From Phycisphaerae bacterium (GTDB lineage Bacteria > Planctomycetota > Phycisphaerae > UBA1845 > JAFGLZ01), in NCBI GenBank assembly GCA_016927755.1, contig JAFGLZ010000010.1, positions 44,053 to 108,052 on the forward strand: a stretch of DNA of 64,000 nucleotides, written 5' to 3'. How positions within the stretch are numbered: the first letter of the stretch is position 1; each line of letters opens with the position of its first letter. The notes beneath the pieces were generated by a model that was not told the DNA's origin, ran no database searches, and saw only the letters and a list, made by a program, of their open reading frames with translations. The position numbers and the translations under genes were made by a program. Positions 51,876-60,298 of this stretch are shown here, in pieces.

Positions 51876-53600
51876 GTGTCGTCGTTGAAACCCAGCCGGT
51901 TCACCACAATCCGACGGATGATCCTGAGCCGCGCACTGCTCGCGCCCTTCGTGACGCTGATGCTCGTCTGCGGCCTGCTCGTCTACTACTTCGCCTCCTA
52001 CTCGCGCAGCCAGGTCAGGTCGAGACTCCTCTCCGTTGTCTCGAACCACCAACGCCTCATCGACCAGTTCTTCCAGGAGCGCACCTGGGATCTGCGGTTC
52101 GCCGCCGATACGAACGACCTGGACTCCTTGTGCCGCCAGGGGGCCCTGAAGCGCCTCCTCGAGAATCTCCAGGCCGGCTCGCAGGCCTTCTTCGACCTCG
52201 GCGTCTTCGATGACAAGGGCAATCACCTCGCCTACGTCGGCCCGTACGACTTGGTCGGCAAGAACTACGCCCAGACCGAGTGGTTCCAGGCCGTCCGCGT
52301 CAAGGGCATCTACCTCTCGGACGTCTTCCTCGGCTATCGAAAGCTCCCTCACTTCATCCTGGCCGTCCGCCGAACGGAAGGCGATCGAACCTGGTACCTC
52401 CGCGCCACGATCGACACCCTCTACTTCAACGAGTTGGTCGAGAGTATTAGCATCGGCGCCACCGGCCAGGCCTACCTGGTCAACCGCCAAGGAGTCCTCC
52501 AGACGTCACGTCGCCAAGGACCGCGGCTCATGGAAACCGATCCCGACGCCGGCGCCTACCTCCTCGGAGAGCAAGGCGCCGCCAGACTCTCCACGGGCCC
52601 CGTCCAGGACCGAAAGTACTTCTACGCCGCCGAGCCCCTCGAACACATCGACTGGGTCCTCGTCGTCCGTCAGGACGTCGGCGACGCCTACGCCCCGCTG
52701 TCCCACGCCGTCCTCGTGGCCGTCGGCGTGATCGTCGCCGGCGGCGCCGCCGCCGTCGTCATGGCCTACCTCCTCGCCTCATGGCTCTCCCACCAGCTCA
52801 GCAAGGCCGACATGGAGAAACGCGAGCTCAAGACCCAGTTGATCATCGCCGGCAAGCTCGCCGAAGTCGGAGAGATGAGCGCCGGCCTGGCCCACGAGAT
52901 CAACAATCCCCTGCAGGTCATGCAGTCCGAGCAAACCATGATCACGGACGTGCTCGGCGACATCCAGCAAAACCAGTCCTGCTCGGATGCCGAAGGGCTG
53001 CGCCTGATCGCCGACTCCGTCGACCAGATCAAGATCCAGATCGACCGCTGCAGGAAGATCACCCAGGGACTCCTGAGGTTCGCGCGAAAGAGCAAGACCT
53101 CGCTCCACGAATTGAGTATCCAGGACTTCGTGTCCGAGCTGGTCGACATGATCCGACCCAGGGTCCAAACCGAGAATATCAGGATCTCACAAGAGGTCGA
53201 TCCGTCCCTGCCCGCGCTGGCCAGCGATCCCGATCAGCTTCAGCAGGTCTTTCTCAACCTGCTCAATAACTCGATCCACGCCATCCGAGAGAAGGACGGC
53301 GGAGCCGGCGAGATCCGAATCACCGCCGCCAGGGACGGCGACGCCTTCGTCGCGGTCTCCGTCGCCGACGACGGGTGCGGAATCCCTCCAGGGAACATGG
53401 AGAGGATCTTCCTGCCCTTCTTCACCACGAAGCCCGTCGGCCAGGGAACCGGACTCGGACTCAGTACGTCCTACGGAATCATCGAGGGACTGGGAGGTCA
53501 GATGACCGTGACCAGCGAACTGAACGCCGGCACGGTCTTTACCGTTCGTCTGCCGCTGGCGCGAGCCGAGCGGCAGGACGATCCGGCCGCGCGCCGATAG
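51876..53600 (+). CDS. membrane sensor histidine kinase with Cache-type sensor
   Basis: A 574-residue protein. One transmembrane segment at about 15-40 and another at about 285-310 enclose an extracytoplasmic domain. That domain contains DDKGNHLAYVGPYDLVGKNYAQTEWFQ and GATGQAYLVNRQGVLQTS, typical of double Cache sensors. A coiled linker leads to the DHp helix with AGLAHEINNPLQ (His340) and the ATPase domain (LLNNSIHAI N-box, ADDGCGIP, GQGTGLGLSTSYG). There is no HAMP domain. The receiver gene follows directly. The GTG start at 51876 sits right on a GGAGG, so the ATG at 51918 remains possible. Cache sensors often bind small acids, fitting the neighbouring transporter. Confidence 0.92.
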   Translation: MSSLKPSRFTTIRRMILSRALLAPFVTLMLVCGLLVYYFASYSRSQVRSRLLSVVSNHQRLIDQFFQERTWDLRFAADTNDLDSLCRQGALKRLLENLQAGSQAFFDLGVFDDKGNHLAYVGPYDLVGKNYAQTEWFQAVRVKGIYLSDVFLGYRKLPHFILAVRRTEGDRTWYLRATIDTLYFNELVESISIGATGQAYLVNRQGVLQTSRRQGPRLMETDPDAGAYLLGEQGAARLSTGPVQDRKYFYAAEPLEHIDWVLVVRQDVGDAYAPLSHAVLVAVGVIVAGGAAAVVMAYLLASWLSHQLSKADMEKRELKTQLIIAGKLAEVGEMSAGLAHEINNPLQVMQSEQTMITDVLGDIQQNQSCSDAEGLRLIADSVDQIKIQIDRCRKITQGLLRFARKSKTSLHELSIQDFVSELVDMIRPRVQTENIRISQEVDPSLPALASDPDQLQQVFLNLLNNSIHAIREKDGGAGEIRITAARDGDAFVAVSVADDGCGIPPGNMERIFLPFFTTKPVGQGTGLGLSTSYGIIEGLGGQMTVTSELNAGTVFTVRLPLARAERQDDPAARR

Positions 53601-53634
53601 TCGCGCCGCCTTGACGGAAAGGAGGTCGGGCAAG

Positions 53635-54087
53635 ATGGGCACGATGCGCTTGTTGCTCGTGGACGACGAGGAGCGATTCCTCTCCACCACCCAATCGCTC
53701 CTAAAGAGAAGAGGACTCGAGGCGATGACCGCCACCAACGGCGCCGACGGAATGAGGGCCCTCGCCGAGCAGCCCGTCGATGTCGTCATCCTCGACGTCA
53801 AAATGCCGGGCGCCGACGGCCTGGAGGTGCTCCGGGAGATCAAGCACAAGCACCCCCTCGTCGAGGTCATCATGCTGACCGGGCACGCCACCGTCGAGTC
53901 AGCCATCGACGGCATGAAGCTCGGCGCCTTCGACTACCTCATGAAGCCGTGCGACGTCGATGTGCTGATCCAAAAGGCCGCCGAGGCCAACGATCGCAAG
54001 CAGGCCGCCGAGGAGAAGATCCGGAAAGCCAAGATCGACCGCATCATCAGCGATCCGTTGTCGGTGCTCGAGAACGACGAAGCCTGA
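53635..54087 (+). CDS. stand-alone response regulator receiver
   Basis: A 150-residue protein that is one CheY-like receiver plus a charged C-terminal helix (about residues 120-150). LLLVDDEERF gives the acidic pair, LDVKMPG the phospho-acceptor Asp54, MLTGHAT the Thr, and MKPCD the Lys. It has no output domain, so it either relays phosphate or acts by protein contact. It follows the kinase gene by 34 bases with AAAGGAGG upstream of ATG 53635. It is very similar to the receiver of the 56041-56982 protein, so both may take phosphate from the same kinase. Confidence 0.92.
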   Translation: MGTMRLLLVDDEERFLSTTQSLLKRRGLEAMTATNGADGMRALAEQPVDVVILDVKMPGADGLEVLREIKHKHPLVEVIMLTGHATVESAIDGMKLGAFDYLMKPCDVDVLIQKAAEANDRKQAAEEKIRKAKIDRIISDPLSVLENDEA

Positions 54088-54177
54088 CCGTCGCCCCCAC
54101 TCGGCGGTCGGTGGGCTCGCGCCACGGGGATCCCCGATGATCGTGCCGTCCAAGGAAGCCGGAGCAGGGTCCAATCC

Positions 54178-56025
54178 ATGAGCAGCGAAAAGAAGAAAGC
54201 CACGGGCTACGACAAGTACATCGACTGGAAGTTCTTCATCTTCCCCGTCGTGATCCTCATCGCCATGCTCCTCATGCCCGCCACCAGCGGCATGCGGGAC
54301 GTCGGAACCGAGTACGCCCTGGGCAAGGACAGGGTCGTCCAGCACCTCGCCCGTGAGCTCTTCCAGCGCACGCCCGAAGAGGCCGACCAGTGGCAGCTCC
54401 TGACCACGCAGGTCATGGAGCGATCCATGCGCCTCGGTGCCATGAGCAGGACCCGATTCCTCAAACGCGATGTCAAGTGGGCCAAGAGCGAGGGCATCCC
54501 CGCCGACAAGGCCAACCTCGCAAGAGCCCAGGACTTCGTCTCCAAGATGACCGACGAAGCCTACAAAGGGCACATCCAGACCGCCGCCAAGGTCCGCTCC
54601 GAGCAGTTGGACTACGAGCAGACCTCCGACCAGGATCGAAAAACCGCCGACAAAGGCGTCTGGAAGGTCAAGGTCGCCCTGGCCATGATGGTCTTCACCG
54701 TCTTCTGCTTCCTCACCGGATGCATCCCACTGCCGGCCGTGGCCTTCTGTAACGGCTTGCTCCTCGTGGCCACCGGCGTCGTCGGAAGGGACGAAGTCGC
54801 CGCCCTCTATTGGAGCGACGCCTGCTGGTTCATCATGGGAAGCCTCATGTTCGCCGCCGCATTCGTCAAGACCGGCGTCGACCGGAGAATCTGCCTCGCC
54901 CTCTTCAGCAAGCTCGCAACGCCCAGCGCCGGGGCCGTTACGCTCGTGATGATCGCCGTCATCGCGCCCGCCGCCGCCTTCATCTCCGACCACGCACTGG
55001 CCGCCATCTTCCTGCCCATCGCCGTCATCCTCTTCCGTGGCAGCCAGAACCACGGCTCCTCGCAGGACATGGAGCTGGGAAAGATGCTCGTCATCACCGT
55101 CGCCATGGCCTGCAACATCGGCGGGTTCGGCTCCCCCAGCGGCGGAGCCCGAAACGTCATCATGATGGGCTACCTAAACGACATGTTCGGAATGGACATC
55201 GGCTACCTCCAGTGGATGACCTACGCCATGCCCTTCGTCTTCCTCATGATGCCCATCACATGGCTCTGCATCCAATGGCGCTTCAAACCCAAGACGCGAG
55301 ACCTCTCCTCCGCCATGACCTTCCTCAAGGAGGACATCACGCGCATGGGCAAGTGGAACCGCGATCAGATCGTCGCCGTCGTCATCTTCGTCGTCATGGT
55401 CTGGTTCTGGTTCACCGAGAAGGCCTTCTATGATCTCGGCATCTACCCCGTCAGAATGGGAATCGGCGTCGTCGCCGTCGCAGGCGCCGTCGCATACATC
55501 CTCACCGGCGTCGTCAACTGGCGCGACTACCAGGAACGCGTCGACTGGGGCGTCGTCTGGCTCTACGCCGGCGCCATCATCTTCGGAAAGGTCCTCGACG
55601 AGTCCGGCGCCGCATACTACATGGCCCGATCCGTCGTCGAAGGCTTGGCCCCCCTCGGCTTCGACCACGGCCTGCCCCTCGTCGGCGTCGCCAGCGTCCT
55701 GACCGGCGGACTCACCCAGTTGATGGCCGACGGGCCCGCCGCCGCCGCCGTCGGACCCGTCACCCTCAACATGGTCGGAATCACCCATCCCGGAACCGCT
55801 ATGCTCCCCTTCATGGCCATGGCCACCGCCTGCGCCTCCAGCTTCGCCTACTGCCTCATCATCGGCACGCCCCCCAACGCCATCGTCTATGCCTCAGGCT
55901 ATCTCGAGCCCAAGGACTACCTCCGCGTCGGCATCCCCCTGTGGATCGTCGCGAACGTCTTGCTCTTGCTGCTCGTTCAGGTCTACTGGATGACCCGTGG
56001 ATTCGGCGGACTCCCGTCGATATAG
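54178..56025 (+). CDS. DASS/SLC13-family anion:sodium symporter-like protein
   Basis: A 615-residue polytopic protein. After TM1 (about 22-40) comes a long soluble, charged insertion (about 45-165) before the remaining ten or so membrane segments. The two family motifs are visible: GGFGSPSGGARNVIMMGY in the first half, and LMADGPAAAAVGP with IIGTPPNAIVYASGY in the second, where the Na+ and carboxylate sites lie in DASS proteins. Substrates of the family are di- and tricarboxylates or sulfate. It lies between two receiver genes, 15 bases before the second, which strongly suggests a regulated transport module. Confidence 0.88.
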   Translation: MSSEKKKATGYDKYIDWKFFIFPVVILIAMLLMPATSGMRDVGTEYALGKDRVVQHLARELFQRTPEEADQWQLLTTQVMERSMRLGAMSRTRFLKRDVKWAKSEGIPADKANLARAQDFVSKMTDEAYKGHIQTAAKVRSEQLDYEQTSDQDRKTADKGVWKVKVALAMMVFTVFCFLTGCIPLPAVAFCNGLLLVATGVVGRDEVAALYWSDACWFIMGSLMFAAAFVKTGVDRRICLALFSKLATPSAGAVTLVMIAVIAPAAAFISDHALAAIFLPIAVILFRGSQNHGSSQDMELGKMLVITVAMACNIGGFGSPSGGARNVIMMGYLNDMFGMDIGYLQWMTYAMPFVFLMMPITWLCIQWRFKPKTRDLSSAMTFLKEDITRMGKWNRDQIVAVVIFVVMVWFWFTEKAFYDLGIYPVRMGIGVVAVAGAVAYILTGVVNWRDYQERVDWGVVWLYAGAIIFGKVLDESGAAYYMARSVVEGLAPLGFDHGLPLVGVASVLTGGLTQLMADGPAAAAVGPVTLNMVGITHPGTAMLPFMAMATACASSFAYCLIIGTPPNAIVYASGYLEPKDYLRVGIPLWIVANVLLLLLVQVYWMTRGFGGLPSI

Positions 56026-56040
56026 GAAGGAATCACGAGG

Positions 56041-56982
56041 ATGCCAACTGAACCCATTCGTGTTCTGATCGTCGATGACGAGGAGCGATTCCGCGAGACC
56101 ACCGCGGCCATCCTGAAACGACGCGGCTTCGACGTCAGGGCCGTCGGCAGCGGCATCGACGCTATCGACGAGGTCAAGAAGGACGCCATCGACGTCGTCG
56201 TGCTCGACGTCAAGATGCCCGGAATCGACGGACACACCGCCCTCCGCGAGATCAGGAAGATCAAACCGAATCTCGCCGTCCTCATGCTCACCGGGCACGG
56301 AACCCCACGGTCCGCCCTCGAAGGCCTGCAAGACGGCGTCTTCGACTACCTCACCAAACCCTGCGCCGTCGACGTCCTCGCCCAGAAGATCCGCGAGGCC
56401 TACGAGGGAACCGCCGAGGGAAAGGCCGGCCTGCGAGCCGGTGAGCCCAGGGCCAGCGACATCATGGTCCCCCTCGCCTCCTTCAGCAGCGTCCACGAGG
56501 ACAGCACCGTCGCCGAGGCCGTCGACGTCCTCCTCCGATCCTTCACCCGGACCATGACCACCTCCACGGTCTCCGAGACCGTCCATCGATCCGTCCTGGT
56601 CCTCGACGACCGAGAGCGCGTCGTCGGCATCATCACCTTCACCGATCTCCTCCAGGCCCTCCAGCCGCCCTACATGCGCATCCTCAACGAGGACCCCGTC
56701 GTATCGGCCTCCAGGTTCCTCGAGGCCCCAAGCTTCTCAGGCATGTTCACCATCATGTCCCGAGATCTCGGAAAGCAGACCGTCCGTGAGATCATGTCCG
56801 AGGCCCCGCCCCTCATCCGACCCGACGCCAACCTCATGGAGATCGCCTCCGCCCTGCTCAACAAGAACCTCCGAAGGCTCCTCGTCACCGAAAACGACGA
56901 CGTCATCGGAGTCGTCCGAGAGCAAGACCTCATCTTCGAAATGGCAAAACACATGAAGAATCTGGGGTCAGAGCGCATTTAG
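56041..56982 (+). CDS. response regulator with receiver and paired CBS domains
   Basis: A 313-residue protein. Residues 1-120 are a receiver (VLIVDDEERF, LDVKMPG with Asp56, MLTGHGT, TKPC). Residues about 135-305 hold a CBS pair (ASDIMVPLASFSSVHEDSTV and VREIMSEAPPLIRPDANLME), which in other proteins binds adenine nucleotides. This could tie phosphorylation state to cell energy charge, fitting a locus with an ATP-forming acyl-CoA synthetase. There is no DNA-binding domain. AGGAAGGAATC precedes the ATG. The last six codons and the stop are supplied by the tandem repeat starting at 56963, so the C-terminus may have been altered by repeat insertion. Confidence 0.9.
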   Translation: MPTEPIRVLIVDDEERFRETTAAILKRRGFDVRAVGSGIDAIDEVKKDAIDVVVLDVKMPGIDGHTALREIRKIKPNLAVLMLTGHGTPRSALEGLQDGVFDYLTKPCAVDVLAQKIREAYEGTAEGKAGLRAGEPRASDIMVPLASFSSVHEDSTVAEAVDVLLRSFTRTMTTSTVSETVHRSVLVLDDRERVVGIITFTDLLQALQPPYMRILNEDPVVSASRFLEAPSFSGMFTIMSRDLGKQTVREIMSEAPPLIRPDANLMEIASALLNKNLRRLLVTENDDVIGVVREQDLIFEMAKHMKNLGSERI

Positions 56983-57048
56983 TCTTTAGCGACGCACGGA
57001 CAGCCTTCGGTCGGACGCGCCTTCGCCCATGCTCAGGCCCGATCCGTG
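56963..57048 (+). repeat. tandem REP-like repeat, unit 1
   Basis: An 86-base unit opens TGGGGTCAGAGCGCATTTAG and ends near GGCCCGATCCGTG. It is duplicated 93 bases downstream with about six changes. It contains the stop codon of the receiver-CBS gene. Confidence 0.85.
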
Positions 57049-57055
57049 AAGAGTA

Positions 57056-57141
57056 TGGGGTCAGAGCGCATTTAGTCTTTAGCGGCGCACGAACAGCCTT
57101 CGGCCCGACCCGCCTTCACCCATGCTCAGGCCCGATCCGTG
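57056..57141 (+). repeat. tandem REP-like repeat, unit 2
   Basis: This is the second copy of the 56963 unit. Differences include GCGACGCACGGAC to GCGGCGCACGAAC and TCGGACGCG to CCCGACCCG. Both contain the internal short hairpin region CAGCCTTCGG. Confidence 0.85.
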
Positions 57142-57374
57142 GATGCTCCCGAGCCCGTGGCCGATCTGCCCCAACACGGGCAGTACGCTTGCTCGACGTC
57201 TTCCCCATTCCTTGCATTTCGGGAATCCGTTCCCAGATTGCAGGACTATCCTCCCCCTCTCCGCGCGATCCCTGTGCCGCCCCCGCCCCGACATGCGCAC
57301 ACATCGGGCCCGCATCAGGCAGGAGTCGCGCCAGCAACACCATCGAGAATCAATTGAGGTGAGCCAAGCCAATC
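57142..57374. other. intergenic region downstream of the sulfatase gene
   Basis: About 230 bases between the tandem repeat and the stop of the minus-strand sulfatase gene. No gene, RNA or clear terminator was recognised. Confidence 0.4.
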
Positions 57375-58784
57375 TCACTCGCCGACCGGCCGAACGTTCT
57401 TCCCCGACCGATTCGTCGCCGCGTCCCCCAGATCCTCCCGAGCCCGCTCCGCCAGCCCCTGCAACCGCTTGACCACCTCCGCGTGCTCACCCGCCACGTC
57501 CGTCCGCTCGCCAACGTCCACCTTCAGGTCGTGAAGCAACGGAGCATGCCCACTCGACGCCTCCCACTCCGGACGAAACACATGCAGCTTCCACCACCCG
57601 CTCCGAACCGCCTGAAGCCGATCGTCACGGTAGTAGTAGAACGCCTCGTGAGGAGACCTCACCCCGGCCTTCCCGCAAACGACCGGCCAGACGTCCTTCC
57701 CGTCGATAATGCGATCCTTCGGCGCCTCCGCCCCCGCCAGCTTCGCGATCGTCGGCAGAACGTCCATCGCCGTGACAAGCTCCTCGCACACCGTGCCCCC
57801 AGGAATCTTCCCCGGCCAACGCATCACGCACGGCACGCGCATCCCCCCCTCCCAAGTCGTATTCTTCATCCCCCGAAGCGGACCCGCCGACCCCGGCCGA
57901 TACCCCAGACGCTTCGCCCGAAGCAGGACCGGACCGTTGTCCGTCGTGAAGATCACCAACGTACGCTCGTCGATCCCCAGCCGCTTCAGCGCCCCCAGAA
58001 TCTCCCCCACGCTCCAGTCGATCTCCTCGATCACGTCCCCATAGAGCCCGTGCTTCGTCTTCCCCTTGAACCGCTCCGAGGCATGGATCGGCCGGTGCGG
58101 CATGTTGTGCGGAAGATACAAAAAGAACGGCCGATCCTTGTTCGCCTCCATGAACCGGATCGACTCCTCCGTGTACCGCCGCGTCAGATACCGCTGGTCC
58201 GGATCCTCCTCGACGACCTTCTCCTGTCGAATCAGCGGCAGCGCCGGCGCCTTGAAGTCCTGCTCCTTGTAGTGCTGCCCGTTCATGTCGTTGCTGTACG
58301 GCGTGCCGAAGAACACGTCGAACCCCTGACGCGTCGGCAGGAACTTGGCGTGATGTCCCAAATGCCACTTGCCGATGCACGCCGTCGCATACCCCCGCGT
58401 CTTCAAAATCTCGGCGATCGTGATCTCGTCCGGATTCAGCCCCGTCTTCGAGTAAGGAAACAACACGCGATACGCCAAGCCCAGACGCTTCGGATAGCAC
58501 CCCGTCATCAGCCCCGCCCGCGATGGCGTGCACACCGGACCCGCCACGTAGAAGTCCGTCAGCCGAACCCCCTCCGCCGCCATCCGGTCAAGACGGGGCG
58601 TCGAGAAATCCCTCGCCCCATAGCACCCGACGTCCCCATACCCCTGATCATCCGCGAAGATAACGACGAAGTTAGGCAGCCGCTCCGCCGCCGCCTCGGC
58701 CCTCACCGCCTGCAAACAGCCCAAGGCGCCGAGCACGCCCGTTAGCGCCATGCGATTCCAACATTCCCGCCGCCGCGTTCTCAC
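57375..58784 (-). CDS. type I (formylglycine) sulfatase, exported
   Basis: A 469-residue exported protein. The signal region LTGVLGALGCLQAVRAEAAA precedes the alkaline phosphatase-fold core: FVVIFADDQGYGDVGCYG gives the metal-binding Asp pair, and VCTPSRAGLMTG contains CxPSR, whose Cys85 would be converted to formylglycine. GKWHLGHHAKF and FTTDNGPVL complete the metal and substrate ligands. The arylsulfatase-like family removes sulfate esters from glycans, among other substrates, which fits the fucose/galactose locus nearby. Substrate subfamily is not assigned. The start is GTG 58784 (GAAAGGGCG upstream); ATG 58751 is an alternative that starts nearer the signal core. Confidence 0.92.
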   Translation of the reverse strand: MRTRRRECWNRMALTGVLGALGCLQAVRAEAAAERLPNFVVIFADDQGYGDVGCYGARDFSTPRLDRMAAEGVRLTDFYVAGPVCTPSRAGLMTGCYPKRLGLAYRVLFPYSKTGLNPDEITIAEILKTRGYATACIGKWHLGHHAKFLPTRQGFDVFFGTPYSNDMNGQHYKEQDFKAPALPLIRQEKVVEEDPDQRYLTRRYTEESIRFMEANKDRPFFLYLPHNMPHRPIHASERFKGKTKHGLYGDVIEEIDWSVGEILGALKRLGIDERTLVIFTTDNGPVLLRAKRLGYRPGSAGPLRGMKNTTWEGGMRVPCVMRWPGKIPGGTVCEELVTAMDVLPTIAKLAGAEAPKDRIIDGKDVWPVVCGKAGVRSPHEAFYYYRDDRLQAVRSGWWKLHVFRPEWEASSGHAPLLHDLKVDVGERTDVAGEHAEVVKRLQGLAERAREDLGDAATNRSGKNVRPVGE

Positions 58785-58824
58785 AGGACGCCCTTTCCGA
58801 ACCCCGAACCCTAGACCCTAGACC

Positions 58825-60081
58825 CTACTTCAAATACGCCCCCTCCACCTTACGCAGCGCCTCATGAATGTCGTCCGCCTCACGATCCGTCACGTTCTCG
58901 TGGACCTTCACGATGAACAACCGCCGGTCGGCCTCCGCCCGGTTCGGCAGCGGGTACGCCTCGTCCGGATCGCCCTCGTACAGCGGGCAAGTCCACGGAT
59001 ACCCGCTCGTCCCGAACACCGATCGGTTCTTGTACCACGCGTGCTCGGTGAACGGCGTCGTGTAGTGCGCGCCGAACGGAACCCCCTCCGCCTGCAGCGC
59101 CGCCACGAACGTGTCGATGTCCACGCTCACCTTGTCCACGTCCAGCTTGCACACCAAAAACCAGAACGCACCCTCCGTCTCCGGCAGCCCCAGCTCGATC
59201 TCCACCGCCTTGAGCGGCCTGCACCGCTCCGCCACCGCATGAGCCGCCCGCCGGCACCCCTCGATGATCCTCGGCAGCTTCCGGAGCTGAACGCTCCCCA
59301 CCGCTGCCGCCATGTCGTTCAGATTCAAGTTCAGCGAGCACGTCACGTTCGTGCCGCCCCCCTCGATCCCGTACGGCTTGCCCCGGTCGGACGCCCGCCG
59401 CGCCCTCCAATACATCTCCTCGCTCTTCGTGTAAACCACGCCCCCCTGGGCCCCCGTCGCGTGATGCTTGCCCGACATCGTCGAGAACGCCCCAACGTCC
59501 CCGATCGTCCCCACGTACCGGCCCTTGTACTTCGCCCCGTGCGACTGCGCGCAGTCCTCCACCACCGGAATGCCCCTCGATCGCGCCACCTCCATGATCG
59601 GGTCCATGTCCGCCGCAAGCCCGGAGATGTGCGCCACGATGATCGCGCTCGTCCGATCCGTGATCCGCGCCTCGATCTGCTCCGGACCCATGTTCAAGCT
59701 GTTCGGCGCCGTGTCCGCCGGAATCGGAATGCAGTTCAGCATCGGAACCGGCATCACCCCGCCAGGGTCCGTCACCGGCGGACAGATCACCTCCGTGAAC
59801 GGCTCCAGCTCCAGCGACCGAAGCGCGACGTACACCGCCGATGTCCCCGAGTTCACCGCGTCCGCGTACCCCCCGCCCAGGAACTCCGCGAACTCACGGC
59901 AGTACGCCTCCTCCTCCTCCCCGTTGTATCCGAACACCCCCCCCGCCGACGTGTACTTGTCAAACAGCGCCACCGTCGCCTGCTTCTCCTCCTCGCCGAA
60001 AAGTCGCCGCGCAGGCCACGGCGCCGTTCGAACCTTCGGACCCCCGTTCACCGCAAGTTGATTCGCTCCGTCCGATGCCAT
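58825..60081 (-). CDS. DegT/DnrJ/EryC1/StrS-family PLP aminotransferase
   Basis: A 418-residue PLP protein. NSGTSAVYVALRSL is the PLP-phosphate loop, VVEDCAQSHGAKYKG the Asp/Gln cofactor contact, and FSTMSGKHHATGAQGG carries the expected Schiff-base Lys at about residue 205. VTCSLNLNLNDMAAAVG matches the family's GxNxRM-type region, although the Arg-Met is not kept. Family members aminate keto-sugars or related nucleotide-linked substrates. The ATG at 60081 is chosen over the GTG one codon earlier because of spacing from GGACGAGG. The sulfatase gene begins 40 bases downstream, so the two may form a unit, but a shared pathway is not obvious. Confidence 0.88.
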   Translation of the reverse strand: MASDGANQLAVNGGPKVRTAPWPARRLFGEEEKQATVALFDKYTSAGGVFGYNGEEEEAYCREFAEFLGGGYADAVNSGTSAVYVALRSLELEPFTEVICPPVTDPGGVMPVPMLNCIPIPADTAPNSLNMGPEQIEARITDRTSAIIVAHISGLAADMDPIMEVARSRGIPVVEDCAQSHGAKYKGRYVGTIGDVGAFSTMSGKHHATGAQGGVVYTKSEEMYWRARRASDRGKPYGIEGGGTNVTCSLNLNLNDMAAAVGSVQLRKLPRIIEGCRRAAHAVAERCRPLKAVEIELGLPETEGAFWFLVCKLDVDKVSVDIDTFVAALQAEGVPFGAHYTTPFTEHAWYKNRSVFGTSGYPWTCPLYEGDPDEAYPLPNRAEADRRLFIVKVHENVTDREADDIHEALRKVEGAYLK

Positions 60082-60298
60082 CACTGCCTCGTCCTTTCCT
60101 CAAAACCCTCGTTTCCGAGTACAGCCCGAAAACAGGCTATTCTCATCCCGGCCGTGCTGTCAAACCAGCCACGCGCCCTCTCGCGATACGCGCAAGCGAT
60201 ACGTGTACTTCCATAGTCACGGGCTGTATACTCCAGCGCCCGTTCGGGCAAGGATCGCCCGAGCGGACCGAACGCCACCGACCCAATGGAGGTCGAGA

